Of a stretch of 64,000 nt of DNA, positions 36,775 to 46,020 are shown piece by piece. The position numbers were made by a program, and so were the translations under genes. Source of the stretch: Bacteroidota bacterium (GTDB taxonomy: Bacteria > Bacteroidota > Bacteroidia > Chitinophagales > Chitinophagaceae); NCBI GenBank assembly GCA_947448725.1, contig CANFOM010000005.1, positions 62,001-126,000 of the forward strand, given 5' to 3'. The number at the start of each line of letters is the position of its first letter. Positions within the stretch are counted from its first letter, which is position 1. The notes below the pieces were generated by a model. The model was not told the DNA's origin and searched no databases. It saw nothing but the letters and a program-made list of their open reading frames with translations.

Positions 36775-37869
36775 TTACAAAGTTAGTTGCTTTAATTCGT
36801 TTTTAAGCGCCAATGTAGAGAACACCAAAAAAGGAGCTTGCACAAAATTAAAACAACTTGCTTCCTCTAAAGCCACTTTCAAATTAAAATTTTCTTGATT
36901 AAAACAAAGCGCCCAATTTTTTTCTTGCCATAAATTTCCTAAATACATTTGTTCTGTTTGACCAGGCGTAGGAATTAAAATTAATTTTTTATTAAACGGA
37001 ATTAATTCCATTAAAGTAGTATACCCTCCTCTACAAATAATATAATCGGCTGCTCGTATTTGTTGGACCAATTCCCCTGCTGCTAAATGCGGATAGAGGG
37101 TTGCATTATTGTTTTGCTGATAAGCTTCTTTATTAGTAGGCGTCCCAGCAATCATAACAAATTTTATATTTAATTTATTGCCACTGGTCCATAATAAATT
37201 TTCTAATAAAGTTCTCTGTGGCTCAGGCCCAGACAGGATACCTAAAAAAACCTTACTATAACTATTTGTAATTGCTTTATTATTATTTGATTCAATCAAT
37301 CTAGACAAACAACCCATATACCATAATTTGGTACTTGGCTTTTTCTCAGGATTCGCTAAAATGCCAGAAAGATTATTAGGACCTTGGATATCAGGAATCC
37401 AACAAGCAGTAAATTTTTTTAACCAAGCATATAGCATTTTTTGAAACAAGCGGGTTGACCATTCAAAAGGCGTTTGTAAATTTAACTGATGTGTTATAAA
37501 TACACTGGGCACTTTCTTGTGATAAAAACCAAAACGGTTGTCGGATATAATTAGATCAAATTTAAATTCATCCTGCGCCTTTTTTAGCCACCTGTATTCA
37601 TTAATTATACTGTAAATAATTTTAGGAACTTGGGTTAATAAAACTATAGGAAGCATAAAGCCACTTTTAGCATATTTTATTCTATAGCCCCTTAAGTTTA
37701 AAAAAGTAGCCGTAGGGATAGCTTCTTTTAAAATAGTCTCCTGATTTTTTTCACTAGCAATATATACCTCATAGCCTAGTTCTTGGAAAGATTGGATGAG
37801 GGTGATGCACCTAGTGGCGTGTCCCAAACCCCAATCAATGGGTGAAATACAAACGGAAGGCTTTTTCAT
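36775..37869 (-). CDS. MurG-like glycosyltransferase family protein
   Basis: A 364-residue GT-B-fold protein. The N-terminal ISPIDWGLGHATRCITLIQ segment near residues 8-26 is the glycine-rich acceptor loop seen in MurG-like and macrolide-type transferases. The second domain contains FVMIAGTP near 235, YIICRGGYTTLMELIPFNKKLILIP near 270-294 (nucleotide-sugar pocket) and GQTEQMYLGN near 297. There is no signal peptide and it is probably membrane-associated. I do not recognise a specific product. It is 2 nt upstream of mnmH and divergent from the DUF5690 gene across 70 nt. Confidence 0.75.
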   Translation of the reverse strand: MKKPSVCISPIDWGLGHATRCITLIQSFQELGYEVYIASEKNQETILKEAIPTATFLNLRGYRIKYAKSGFMLPIVLLTQVPKIIYSIINEYRWLKKAQDEFKFDLIISDNRFGFYHKKVPSVFITHQLNLQTPFEWSTRLFQKMLYAWLKKFTACWIPDIQGPNNLSGILANPEKKPSTKLWYMGCLSRLIESNNNKAITNSYSKVFLGILSGPEPQRTLLENLLWTSGNKLNIKFVMIAGTPTNKEAYQQNNNATLYPHLAAGELVQQIRAADYIICRGGYTTLMELIPFNKKLILIPTPGQTEQMYLGNLWQEKNWALCFNQENFNLKVALEEASCFNFVQAPFLVFSTLALKNELKQLTL

Positions 37870-37909
37870 AAAGCACTAATTTAGTCAATATTATACATGT
37901 TTAAAACTG

Positions 37910-37917
37910 TAAATTTG
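37910..37917 (+). promoter_or_regulatory. Candidate -7 box of the DUF5690 gene
   Basis: TAAATTTG fits TAnnTTTG exactly and lies 22 nt before the ATG at 37940 in a 70-nt divergent region. No clear -33 element. Confidence 0.4.
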
Positions 37918-37939
37918 ATTTAGGATTAAAACCACCTCA

Positions 37940-39196
37940 ATGCCTATACTTTCAAAAGATAAATCTATTGCTTTATATGCTGCGTTGGTTTCTTTTGGCA
38001 CCTATGTGTTTGTTTTTGGATTTAGAAAATCTTTTACTGTATGCACTTTTGATGGATTAACTTTTGGCCCCATTGCCTATAAAACAGCATTGGTGATTAG
38101 TCAAATGTTAGGGTATTTATTGGCTAAGTTTTATGGTATTAAATTTATTTCAGGCCTACAGAAAGTGAATCGGTATAAAATTATTTTTTTATTAACTGGA
38201 ATTGCTTGGCTGGCTTGGTTGTTATTTGCGATAGTTCCAGCACCTTATAATGTTGTTTTTTTATTTTTAAATGGATTTCCATTGGGCATGTTATGGGGCG
38301 TTGTATTTTCTTATGTGGAAGGAAGAAAGAGTACCGACTTCATTGGTGCCGCATTGGCCGTAAGTTTTATTTTTGCTTCAGGTTGGGTAAAATCGGTAGG
38401 GGCTTGGTTAATGGTGCAATATTCTATTACAGAATTTTGGGTTCCGTTTTTTACAGGTTTGGTTTTTGCAATACCTCTTATGGTTTTTGTTTATGGTTTA
38501 GAAAAAGTACCTCCTCCTTCGGAAGAGGACGAGTTACTGAGAACCAAGCGCATCCCCATGACAGCAATCGATAGAAAAAATTTATTGAAACAATACTTAC
38601 CAGGCATTATTGCTTTTGTTGCTATTTATTTATTTGCTACTATTTTTAGAGATATCCGTGATAATTTTTCTGCTGATATGTGGAAGGAGATGGGCTATAG
38701 CACTAGACCTGCCATTTTCACACAAACCGAAATACCCATTACTATTTTTATTTTAATTATCATGGGCGCTGTGGTATTGATAAAAAATAGTTTTAAAGCA
38801 TTAATGGTAGCCCATGTTTTTATTTTACTTGGATTTATTATTGCTGGTGTATCTACTTATTATTTTTCCCATCAAATGCTTAATCCATTTTGGTGGATGA
38901 TATGGGTGGGCCTTGGTTTATACTTGGTATATATTCCCTTTAATTCAATTTTCTTTGATCGATTGATTGCCGCGTTTTCTATGAAAGGCAATGTTGGTTT
39001 TTTTATATATGTAGCCGACTCGGTGGGGTATGTGGGTAGCGTAAGTGTACTATTGGTAAAAGAAGGAATGAGTTTACAAATACAATGGACGCAGTTTTTT
39101 TCACAAAGTGTAATGATACTATCATTGGTGGGCGTGTTTATTACGATTTATGTGATGTATTATTTTTACAAAAAACATGATGAAAATCATTCATAA
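37940..39196 (+). CDS. DUF5690 family membrane protein (MFS-like)
   Basis: A 418-residue polytopic protein with about 11-12 hydrophobic helices, resembling the DUF5690 family. Recognisable parts are FGTYVFVFGFRKSFTVCTFDG near residues 19-39, NGFPLGMLWGVVFSYVEGRKSTDF near 111-134 and a charged loop EKVPPPSEEDELLRTKR near 193. The fold resembles major facilitators, so small-molecule transport is likely, but no substrate is known for the family. It is monocistronic and 94 nt upstream of the ECF sigma factor gene, with no visible functional tie. Confidence 0.82.
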   Translation: MPILSKDKSIALYAALVSFGTYVFVFGFRKSFTVCTFDGLTFGPIAYKTALVISQMLGYLLAKFYGIKFISGLQKVNRYKIIFLLTGIAWLAWLLFAIVPAPYNVVFLFLNGFPLGMLWGVVFSYVEGRKSTDFIGAALAVSFIFASGWVKSVGAWLMVQYSITEFWVPFFTGLVFAIPLMVFVYGLEKVPPPSEEDELLRTKRIPMTAIDRKNLLKQYLPGIIAFVAIYLFATIFRDIRDNFSADMWKEMGYSTRPAIFTQTEIPITIFILIIMGAVVLIKNSFKALMVAHVFILLGFIIAGVSTYYFSHQMLNPFWWMIWVGLGLYLVYIPFNSIFFDRLIAAFSMKGNVGFFIYVADSVGYVGSVSVLLVKEGMSLQIQWTQFFSQSVMILSLVGVFITIYVMYYFYKKHDENHS

Positions 39197-39265
39197 TTAT
39201 AAGTATTTTGTATAGCGTTTTTTTTGTCAATTTGATTATTATTAAACAATATTAATTTAATACTT

Positions 39266-39273
39266 TATATTTG
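39266..39273 (+). promoter_or_regulatory. Candidate -7 box of the ECF sigma gene
   Basis: TATATTTG fits TAnnTTTG exactly, 17 nt before the ATG at 39291. No -33 element at the standard spacing. Confidence 0.45.
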
Positions 39274-39290
39274 ACATAGATAAGCTGTTT

Positions 39291-39887
39291 ATGTCTGATA
39301 AAGAAAACAATATTTTTAGTTTATTAATTCTACAAAAAAAGGTAGCAGAGGGTGATACCAAGGCCTTCAGACAAATTTTTGATTTGCTTTTTATAAACCT
39401 TACTAAGTTTTCTTTTTCATTTGTTCAATCACAAGAGGCTTCCACTGAAATTGTAGATGAGTTGTTTGTTCAGTTATGGACTAAGCGAGAAAAAATAATG
39501 GATATTGTTGATCTTAGAGTTTATTTATATACTGCCAGCAAGAATGCTTCCTTGAATTATATTGCAAAACGAGCCAAGCAAATTCAGTTGGAGCCCTATG
39601 ATCAAATTCAGGTGCAAATGGCAGACAACAATTCGCCAGAACAGATGATGATTGACAAAGAGATTTTGCATAAAATCAGGATGGCCATTGATCAACTGCC
39701 CCCCCGCTGTAAGCTTATTTTTAAACTTGTCCGAGAAGACGGGTTAAAATACTCAGAAGTGGCAGCTATTTTAAATTTATCCATTAAAACAATTGATAAT
39801 CAAATTGTTATAGCTGTTTCACGCATAAAAGAAGCGGTTCAAACTGTTCTCGAAACCGATAAAAATAGGATTTATATAAAAAAATAG
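39291..39887 (+). CDS. ECF sigma factor of a SusCD locus
   Basis: A 198-residue extracytoplasmic-function sigma-70 factor. Region 2 covers about residues 25-95 (FRQIFDLLFINLTKFSFSFV, VDELFVQLWTKREKI) and region 4 about 130-185 (LPPRCKLIFKLVREDGLKYS then a helix-turn-helix EVAAILNLSIKTIDNQI). It matches the Bacteroidetes polysaccharide-locus sigma family that directs RNA polymerase to susC/susD promoters. The FecR anti-sigma gene follows after 55 nt, then a SusC with an STN signalling domain, giving the complete trans-envelope relay. Region 1.1 is absent, as expected. Confidence 0.93.
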   Translation: MSDKENNIFSLLILQKKVAEGDTKAFRQIFDLLFINLTKFSFSFVQSQEASTEIVDELFVQLWTKREKIMDIVDLRVYLYTASKNASLNYIAKRAKQIQLEPYDQIQVQMADNNSPEQMMIDKEILHKIRMAIDQLPPRCKLIFKLVREDGLKYSEVAAILNLSIKTIDNQIVIAVSRIKEAVQTVLETDKNRIYIKK

Positions 39888-39942
39888 CACTTTGTCTTGG
39901 GGTCTAATGTCTCTTTTTTTGTCTTATAGATAAGCAAAGAAC

Positions 39943-41028
39943 ATGAATAGAACAAGACTTATAGAATTATATACAAGAAAACTTACGGGGGAAGCCACGG
40001 AAATTGAGCTATTAGAGCTACATGAGTTATTAAAAACGGAGGGAGATCAGTTTATCTATGAACTGATGGAAAATTGGTGGGCGCATAAACCTGAAAAACA
40101 GCCAATTGCTCAAAACGAAACCGATCAGCATTTTAATTACATACTTTCTACAGCAACAGCAGATGAAATCATCGAAAAGGCAAAAGCAAACGAAAGGCAA
40201 CCTATTTTTAATCAATACCCTTCTATCAAAAAATGGGTCTTGGCAACCGCTGCTATATTTATTGGTTTAATCATCACTGTTGAATTTGGGGGCCTTAGAC
40301 CTTTATTGGCAACCAATTATCATATCAATGAAATTGTTGCTAAACGTGGCACAAAATCAAAACTTATTTTACCAGATGGTTCTCAAGTTTGGTTGAATTC
40401 GGAAAGTAAACTTACTTATGGCTCTAGTTTTAATGATACAGTTAGAGAAGTAACATTGGAAGGGGAAGCCTATTTTGATGTTGTAAAAGATAAAAAACAT
40501 CCCTTTATAGTTAAAACATCAGCGATTAGTATACGTGTACTGGGTACGGCTTTTAATGTAAAATCTTATAAAGAAGATGCTACTATTGAAACTACATTAG
40601 TACGAGGTATGATCGAAGTGCAAAAAAATAATGAGCCATCGGCTTCAAAAATTATTCTACGTCCCAACGAAAAGCTAGTCTATAATAAAACAGAAATGAA
40701 TATTGCAAGACAACCCCTTGCCTCTACTTTACAACCTCAATTAATTTCGATTAGTACTTTGAATAAGAATATTGCTGATAGTTTAAGAAAAGAAACTTCA
40801 TGGGTCTATGGAAGGTTGGTTTTTGAGGGAGATAGTTTTACCTCTTTAGCAGAAAAAATGGAAAGATGGTACAATGTTAAAATCAATATTAAAAATAATA
40901 CAATAGCTAATTATAGATTTGGAGGTGTTTTTGAAAATGAAAATATTGAAGAAGCCTTAAAAGCACTTCAATTGATAGCTATGTTTAAGTTCACCATTAA
41001 TGAAAATGAAATTATTATTGAAAAATAA
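39943..41028 (+). CDS. FecR-family anti-sigma factor
   Basis: A 361-residue inner-membrane regulator. The N-terminal cytoplasmic part (about 1-95) has an LTGEATEIELLELHELLKT helix that would hold the sigma factor. One transmembrane helix lies near residues 98-115 (WVLATAAIFIGLIITVEF). The periplasmic FecR domain has the family sequence AKRGTKSKLILPDGSQVWLN near 132 and LEGEAYFDVVKDKKHPFIVKT near 168, and a C-terminal STN-like segment covers about 290-361. It senses the receptor's STN domain and releases the sigma factor. It lies 55 nt after the sigma gene and 117 nt before susC. Confidence 0.93.
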   Translation: MNRTRLIELYTRKLTGEATEIELLELHELLKTEGDQFIYELMENWWAHKPEKQPIAQNETDQHFNYILSTATADEIIEKAKANERQPIFNQYPSIKKWVLATAAIFIGLIITVEFGGLRPLLATNYHINEIVAKRGTKSKLILPDGSQVWLNSESKLTYGSSFNDTVREVTLEGEAYFDVVKDKKHPFIVKTSAISIRVLGTAFNVKSYKEDATIETTLVRGMIEVQKNNEPSASKIILRPNEKLVYNKTEMNIARQPLASTLQPQLISISTLNKNIADSLRKETSWVYGRLVFEGDSFTSLAEKMERWYNVKINIKNNTIANYRFGGVFENENIEEALKALQLIAMFKFTINENEIIIEK

Positions 41029-41047
41029 AAAAGGCTCAAAATAAAAT

Positions 41048-41121
41048 CGGGAAATGCGCTAACATTCCCCGACTAGGCACCAATGAAACTTAGGGCAATC
41101 GGAAAATCGCAAAAGTTTCAT
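41048..41121 (+). promoter_or_regulatory. Structured leader of the susC gene
   Basis: The 117-nt gap before susC holds two inverted repeats. CGGGAAATG (41048-41056) pairs with CATTCCCCG (41063-41071), 8 of 9 bases, loop 6. ATGAAACTT (41083-41091) pairs perfectly with AAGTTTCAT (41113-41121), 21-nt loop. Neither has a T tract, so they are not plain terminators. They may be leader hairpins or sites for an antisense RNA, as known for other Bacteroides susC leaders. Confidence 0.45.
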
Positions 41122-41145
41122 ATTAAATAACCCAAAATCAAAGGT

Positions 41146-44100
41146 ATGAAAAAAACCTTACATGGTGTTAAGCTAACGCTGACACAAAATCGCTCTTTAT
41201 TAAAAACATTTTTGTTTATGAAAATGACGATTGCATTGATCTTACTTACTACGCTGCAAGCTGTTGCAGGGGATGCCAATGCACAATTTGTATCCATACA
41301 AATGAAACAGGCAGAGATGCCCAAAGTGTTTAAGGCTATCGAGAAACAAAGCGATTATCGCTTTCTCTACAACTATGATTTACCAGCTTTACAAAAAAAG
41401 ATGGATATCAATGTTGTATCAGAATCGGTAGTAGGGGTGCTGGATAATATGTTATCCGGTTCGGGCTTAAACTACAAGATTTTAGAAAATAAATTAGTCG
41501 TGATTATGCCTTCTCAAAACAACGCTGTTGAAGGAAGGATGATCACTGGTAAAGTAATATCAGAAAATGGAGAACCACTAGCCGGTGCTGTTATCATTAT
41601 TAAAGGAACCAATTTTGGCACTACCACAGATGCCAAAGGAAATTTTAATTTAAAAATTTCTGACAACAATGCTATTCTAATTGTTTCTTTTATTAATTAT
41701 GAAAAGCAAGAAATTAAAGTGGGAAGCTCTGAAAATTTAAAAATTTCCTTAAGTGCACAAAATAATGAATTGAATCAAGTGGTGGTGGTAGGTTATGGTT
41801 CACAAAGAAAAAAAGATTTAACAGGATCCGTTTCTTCTATTTCTTCTAAAGAATTAGAGAATGGGCCCAATGATCAATTTGGTTATGCTATCGAAGGAAA
41901 GGCTGCCGGTGTGCAAGTTATTAGAGCATCAGGTCAACCACAATCAGGATTCTCCATTCGCATCAGAGGAACCTCTTCTATTACTTCAGGTAGTGATCCA
42001 TTGTATATCGTTGACGGCGTTCCTACTTATAATACAAGTGAAATAAATCCAGCGGACATCGAAAACATTACAGTGTTAAAAGACGCTTCCTCTGCAGCTA
42101 TTTATGGTAGCAGTGGTGCCAATGGAGTTGTTATCATCACAACTAAAAGAGGAAAGAACCAAAAAGTAAAAATTAATTATACTACTTCTACGACTACGTC
42201 CAGTGCGTGGAAGAGAATGGATATGTTAAATGCTGAACAATTTAAAGCCCTTGCAATAGAAATGGGGGGTACTACTGATTGGGATAAATTAACTTCCAAT
42301 ACCAATTGGCAAAATGAAATTTTTAGAAATGCACGATCACAAAACCATCAATTATCAGCAACTGGTGGAAATGAAAAAACCTCTTATTATGTATCAGGTT
42401 CTTACAATGATCAAAACGGAATTGTTTTAAATAACTCTTTACAAAGAACAACCTTTAAAGCGAATGTAGATCATCAATTAACTAAAGCATTAAAATTAGG
42501 AACTAGTATTTCTTATGATAGTTGGAAAGACATAGATGTGCCAGAAAATGACCGTAATGGTGTTATAACAAGATTGTATACAAGTATACCAAATATTGGA
42601 ATTAAAGATCCAAGTAATCCAACCATGTATGCAAGAAGCCCATTTATCAATGATTTGGAAAATCCGGTTTCTACGGTGAATCAACCACAGCATTCCAACA
42701 CCAATAACAGGATACATGGAAATGTTTATGCAGAGGCAGATATCCTAAAAGGTTTAAAATTTAAAAGTTTACTTGGTGTAGAAAACTCTAATGGCAAATC
42801 GGTTTCTTTTCAAGATGCCATTCAAACTAGGTACGGAAAATCAATGGCGGGAATAGCAGCTGAAAATACTTACAAATATGATTATTGGGTTTCTGAAAAC
42901 ACAGCCAATTACAATACAAAAATTAAACAACACTCTATTAATATATTAGCTGGTTATATTATTTCAAGAGAAAAGACAGATAATTTATATAAATCATCAC
43001 ACGATTTTTCTGCAGCAACTCCAGGAAGTCAAAATGTAGATGATGGCGCTACAAAAGCAATTCCGACACCTTATTTTGTACAAAAGTCACATGAATCTTT
43101 TATTGGTAGATTTAATTATATCTATGATGATAAATATTATATAACCAGTAATTTTAGAGCAGATGGATCTGGTCAATTCTCAGAGCAAAATAAATGGGGC
43201 TTTTTCCCTTCTTTTGCTGGTGGATGGAGATTGTCTAAAGAAAATTTCTTAAAAGAGGCCACTAACTTAAGTGAATTAAAATTACGTGCTGGTTGGGGTT
43301 TGGTTGGAAATGATAGAGCACAACCCTATGCATGGTATGGTTTAGTAGATACGATGTCTAAGTATTTAATGGGTGGAAATATGGTAACGGCTTATACGCC
43401 TAGCACCATAGAAAATAAAGATTTAAGATGGGAAAAAACTTCACAACTGGATATCGGAGTAGATATTGGATTGTTTAACAATAAAATTCTATTTACTGCC
43501 GACTATTATGAAAAAAGAACCAACGATATGTTGCTAAGTGTACCTACCCCAACAAGTACTGGATTTGGTTATGCATTACAAAATGCAGGCAGCATGGAAA
43601 ATAAAGGATTTGAATTTCAAATTAGCACAAAAAATATTGCTACCTCATCTTTAACATGGAATACAGATTTCAATATTTCTTTTAATAAAAACAAAGTAAT
43701 AAATATTGTTGGCAATACCATACACACGGGAGCCATTAATCCAGCGGGTGACGATTTTAATACGGCCATTGTTCAAGAAGGTCAACCATTGGGCTCCTTT
43801 TATGGAAAAATTACACAGGGAATCAATCCAGTTAATGGTATGATTAACTATATTAAAAATTCTAAGGTTGAAGATAGTGTGGGTATTATTGGTAATGCAA
43901 ATCCAAAATTTATGTTTGGATTTAACAACTCCATCAGATATAAAAACTGGTCTTTAGATATCTTCTTTCAGGGCGTTCAAGGAAACCAGATATTTAATGC
44001 AACAAGAATGTTGACAGAATCCATGTCTTTAATAATGAATCAATCTGCTACTGTATTAAGCAGATGGCATAATCCTGGTGACATCACCAATATGCCAAAA

Positions 44101-44421
44101 GCAACGCCCAATGATTGGTCCAACGCAAATCCTTCCACTCGTTTTATTGAAGATGGTTCCTATGTAAGATTAAAAGCACTAACGCTTAGTTATAATGTGA
44201 AGTCTACTACTTTATCAAAATACAAATTAAGTCGTTGCTTACTCTATTTAACAGCAGAAAACTTATTAACCTTTACCAAGTACTCTGGATTTGATCCAGA
44301 AGTAAGTGCATTTAGTGTAAAGAGTGCTTCTGCAACAAATCAAAATACAGCACCGGGGGTTGATTACGGAACCTACCCTCAATCACGTGGTTATATTTTA
44401 GGTTTAAATATTTCATTTTAA
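41146..44421 (+). CDS. SusC/RagA-type TonB-dependent receptor with STN domain
   Basis: A 1091-residue outer-membrane importer. After an N-terminal hydrophobic signal region (about 22-45, ending DANAQ) comes an STN secretin/TonB short domain (about 48-115) that contacts the FecR anti-sigma factor. A carboxypeptidase-regulatory-like beta-sandwich follows (about 128-205), then a plug domain beginning VVVVGYGSQRKKDLTGSVSS near 212, with the SusC marker YIVDGVPTYNTSEINPADIENITVLKDASSAAIYG near 286, and the 22-strand barrel to the C-terminus (ILGLNISF). It forms a lidded complex with the following SusD. Ligand unknown; no glycoside hydrolase gene follows. Confidence 0.95.
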   Translation: MKKTLHGVKLTLTQNRSLLKTFLFMKMTIALILLTTLQAVAGDANAQFVSIQMKQAEMPKVFKAIEKQSDYRFLYNYDLPALQKKMDINVVSESVVGVLDNMLSGSGLNYKILENKLVVIMPSQNNAVEGRMITGKVISENGEPLAGAVIIIKGTNFGTTTDAKGNFNLKISDNNAILIVSFINYEKQEIKVGSSENLKISLSAQNNELNQVVVVGYGSQRKKDLTGSVSSISSKELENGPNDQFGYAIEGKAAGVQVIRASGQPQSGFSIRIRGTSSITSGSDPLYIVDGVPTYNTSEINPADIENITVLKDASSAAIYGSSGANGVVIITTKRGKNQKVKINYTTSTTTSSAWKRMDMLNAEQFKALAIEMGGTTDWDKLTSNTNWQNEIFRNARSQNHQLSATGGNEKTSYYVSGSYNDQNGIVLNNSLQRTTFKANVDHQLTKALKLGTSISYDSWKDIDVPENDRNGVITRLYTSIPNIGIKDPSNPTMYARSPFINDLENPVSTVNQPQHSNTNNRIHGNVYAEADILKGLKFKSLLGVENSNGKSVSFQDAIQTRYGKSMAGIAAENTYKYDYWVSENTANYNTKIKQHSINILAGYIISREKTDNLYKSSHDFSAATPGSQNVDDGATKAIPTPYFVQKSHESFIGRFNYIYDDKYYITSNFRADGSGQFSEQNKWGFFPSFAGGWRLSKENFLKEATNLSELKLRAGWGLVGNDRAQPYAWYGLVDTMSKYLMGGNMVTAYTPSTIENKDLRWEKTSQLDIGVDIGLFNNKILFTADYYEKRTNDMLLSVPTPTSTGFGYALQNAGSMENKGFEFQISTKNIATSSLTWNTDFNISFNKNKVINIVGNTIHTGAINPAGDDFNTAIVQEGQPLGSFYGKITQGINPVNGMINYIKNSKVEDSVGIIGNANPKFMFGFNNSIRYKNWSLDIFFQGVQGNQIFNATRMLTESMSLIMNQSATVLSRWHNPGDITNMPKATPNDWSNANPSTRFIEDGSYVRLKALTLSYNVKSTTLSKYKLSRCLLYLTAENLLTFTKYSGFDPEVSAFSVKSASATNQNTAPGVDYGTYPQSRGYILGLNISF

Positions 44422-44439
44422 TTCTTAAATAGACAAATT

Positions 44440-45972
44440 ATGAAAAATAATATTTTATATAAAGGCTTTTTAATACTTTCTCTTTCTGTTGTATCTTTTT
44501 CTTGTCAAAAATTTTTAGATGACAAGCCTAAAACATCATTGACAACAGGTAACTCTTATTCCACTGCTTCTGATGCAGAAGCTGCCTTGAATGGCTGTTA
44601 TAATATCTTTTATAGCTCTGATTATTATCAATGGGAATATGTAATGCTAGGAGATGTGGGCTCTGATAATGCCTATCCAGGCGGTAACAATGAAGAAACA
44701 TTTTTTGATTATAATAGGCATAACCTTCCAACCAGCAACCATCACAATTATGTCAACTGGGGTGCTTTATATAGAGGCATTGCGCGTAGTAATATTTTAT
44801 TGGATAAAATAAATATGATTACTGATGTTGCATTAACAGCCGATCGTAAAAAACAAATCATTGGAGAAGCTAGCTTTTTACGTGCTTTTAACTATTATCA
44901 ATTAGTAAAAACATATGGAGGTGTTCCATTAGAATTATCTTCTAATACAGCGGATCCTGCAATTACTCGTAAAGCAAGAGCTACAGAAAAAGAAGTGTAT
45001 GATCAAATTGTTAAAGATTTAGAATTAGCAGTTACCAATTTACCAGATAATTATGGATCGGTTGCTTCCGTTAATAAAGTTCGTGCCACAAAGGGTTCGG
45101 CTAATGCCATGCTAGCTAAAGTATGGGCACAAAGAAGCGATCGAGATTATGCAAAAGTATTAACTTATGCTAATCTTGTTATAAATGGTGGCGGAGCTTA
45201 TAGCTTATCATCTAATTATGCAGACTTGTTTGATGGCGCACATTATTTTAATTCAGAATCCATTTTAGAAATTCCTTTTCAAGAAGGCAACTGGTCTGCT
45301 TCAAGTTGGGGCGTACAATTATTTTTAGCACCAGAAGATGGATGGCAAAAATATTGTGTTCCTTCAAAAAATTTAGTAGCTGCCTATGATGCACAAGGAG
45401 ATGATGTTCGTAAAAATGCAAATATTACTTTTATGACAAAAGATGGGAATGGTGCTAATATTAGCTGGCCTGATGAAAACTGGAATCCATGTATGGATAG
45501 CACCATCGGTATCCCTTTTAACTTTAAACAAAAACATCCAGGGGGATGGGCAAGTGGAGATGATTATTATTTATTACGTTTAGCAGACATTATTTTATTA
45601 AAAGCAGAAGCACAAAATGAAACTGGTGCTACTACTGCTGCTATTGCAACTTTGAATATCATTAGAAACAGAGCTGGTTTAACAAGTCTAGCAACAACAT
45701 TAAGCAAAGAAGCCACTAAGGCAGCCTTATTAAATGAAAGAAGGCTTGAATTGGCTTTTGAAGGGCAACGCTGGGATGATTTAGTAAGATCCGGAACTGC
45801 AGTATCAACTATGACTAGTCTAAATGACAATGCTTTCTCTTGTGTTGCAAATTTTCCTGGCAACCCAGTAAAAATGGATTTCAGTCATGTAACTACTCAA
45901 CATGTATATTCACCTATTCCGCAATTAGAAATTGACGCCAATCCAAATTTGGTACAAAATCCTGGGTATTAA
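44440..45972 (+). CDS. SusD/RagB-family surface lipoprotein
   Basis: A 510-residue nutrient-binding lipoprotein. The signal peptide ends in the lipobox SFSC (Cys22), followed by QKFLDDKPKTSLTT, the usual SusD N-terminus. TPR-type helices occupy the first half (EASFLRAFNYYQLVKTYGGVPL near 140), and the C-terminal RagB/SusD segment has LRLADIILLKAEAQNETG near 380, LNIIRNRAGL and LNERRLELAFEGQRWDDLVR near 425. It caps the SusC channel at the cell surface. The gene starts 18 nt after susC and is followed at once by a bidirectional terminator, so the operon ends here. Confidence 0.95.
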   Translation: MKNNILYKGFLILSLSVVSFSCQKFLDDKPKTSLTTGNSYSTASDAEAALNGCYNIFYSSDYYQWEYVMLGDVGSDNAYPGGNNEETFFDYNRHNLPTSNHHNYVNWGALYRGIARSNILLDKINMITDVALTADRKKQIIGEASFLRAFNYYQLVKTYGGVPLELSSNTADPAITRKARATEKEVYDQIVKDLELAVTNLPDNYGSVASVNKVRATKGSANAMLAKVWAQRSDRDYAKVLTYANLVINGGGAYSLSSNYADLFDGAHYFNSESILEIPFQEGNWSASSWGVQLFLAPEDGWQKYCVPSKNLVAAYDAQGDDVRKNANITFMTKDGNGANISWPDENWNPCMDSTIGIPFNFKQKHPGGWASGDDYYLLRLADIILLKAEAQNETGATTAAIATLNIIRNRAGLTSLATTLSKEATKAALLNERRLELAFEGQRWDDLVRSGTAVSTMTSLNDNAFSCVANFPGNPVKMDFSHVTTQHVYSPIPQLEIDANPNLVQNPGY

Positions 45973-45993
45973 AGGATAGATAAAACGCATGTT

Positions 45994-46020
45994 AAAAAGC
46001 CCCTTGATTGGGGCTTTTTT
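45994..46020. terminator. Bidirectional terminator between susD and msrB
   Basis: AAAAAGCCCC (45994-46003) pairs with GGGGCTTTTT (46010-46019) around the loop TTGATT, with A and T tracts on both sides, so it can stop transcription from either strand. Confidence 0.87.

Noticed and set aside
36778..36785. TAACTTTG -7-like box on the minus strand before mnmH
   Set aside because: It overlaps the last codons (CTA ACT TTG TAA) of the preceding glycosyltransferase gene, so it may be coincidental; I did not count it as a promoter.
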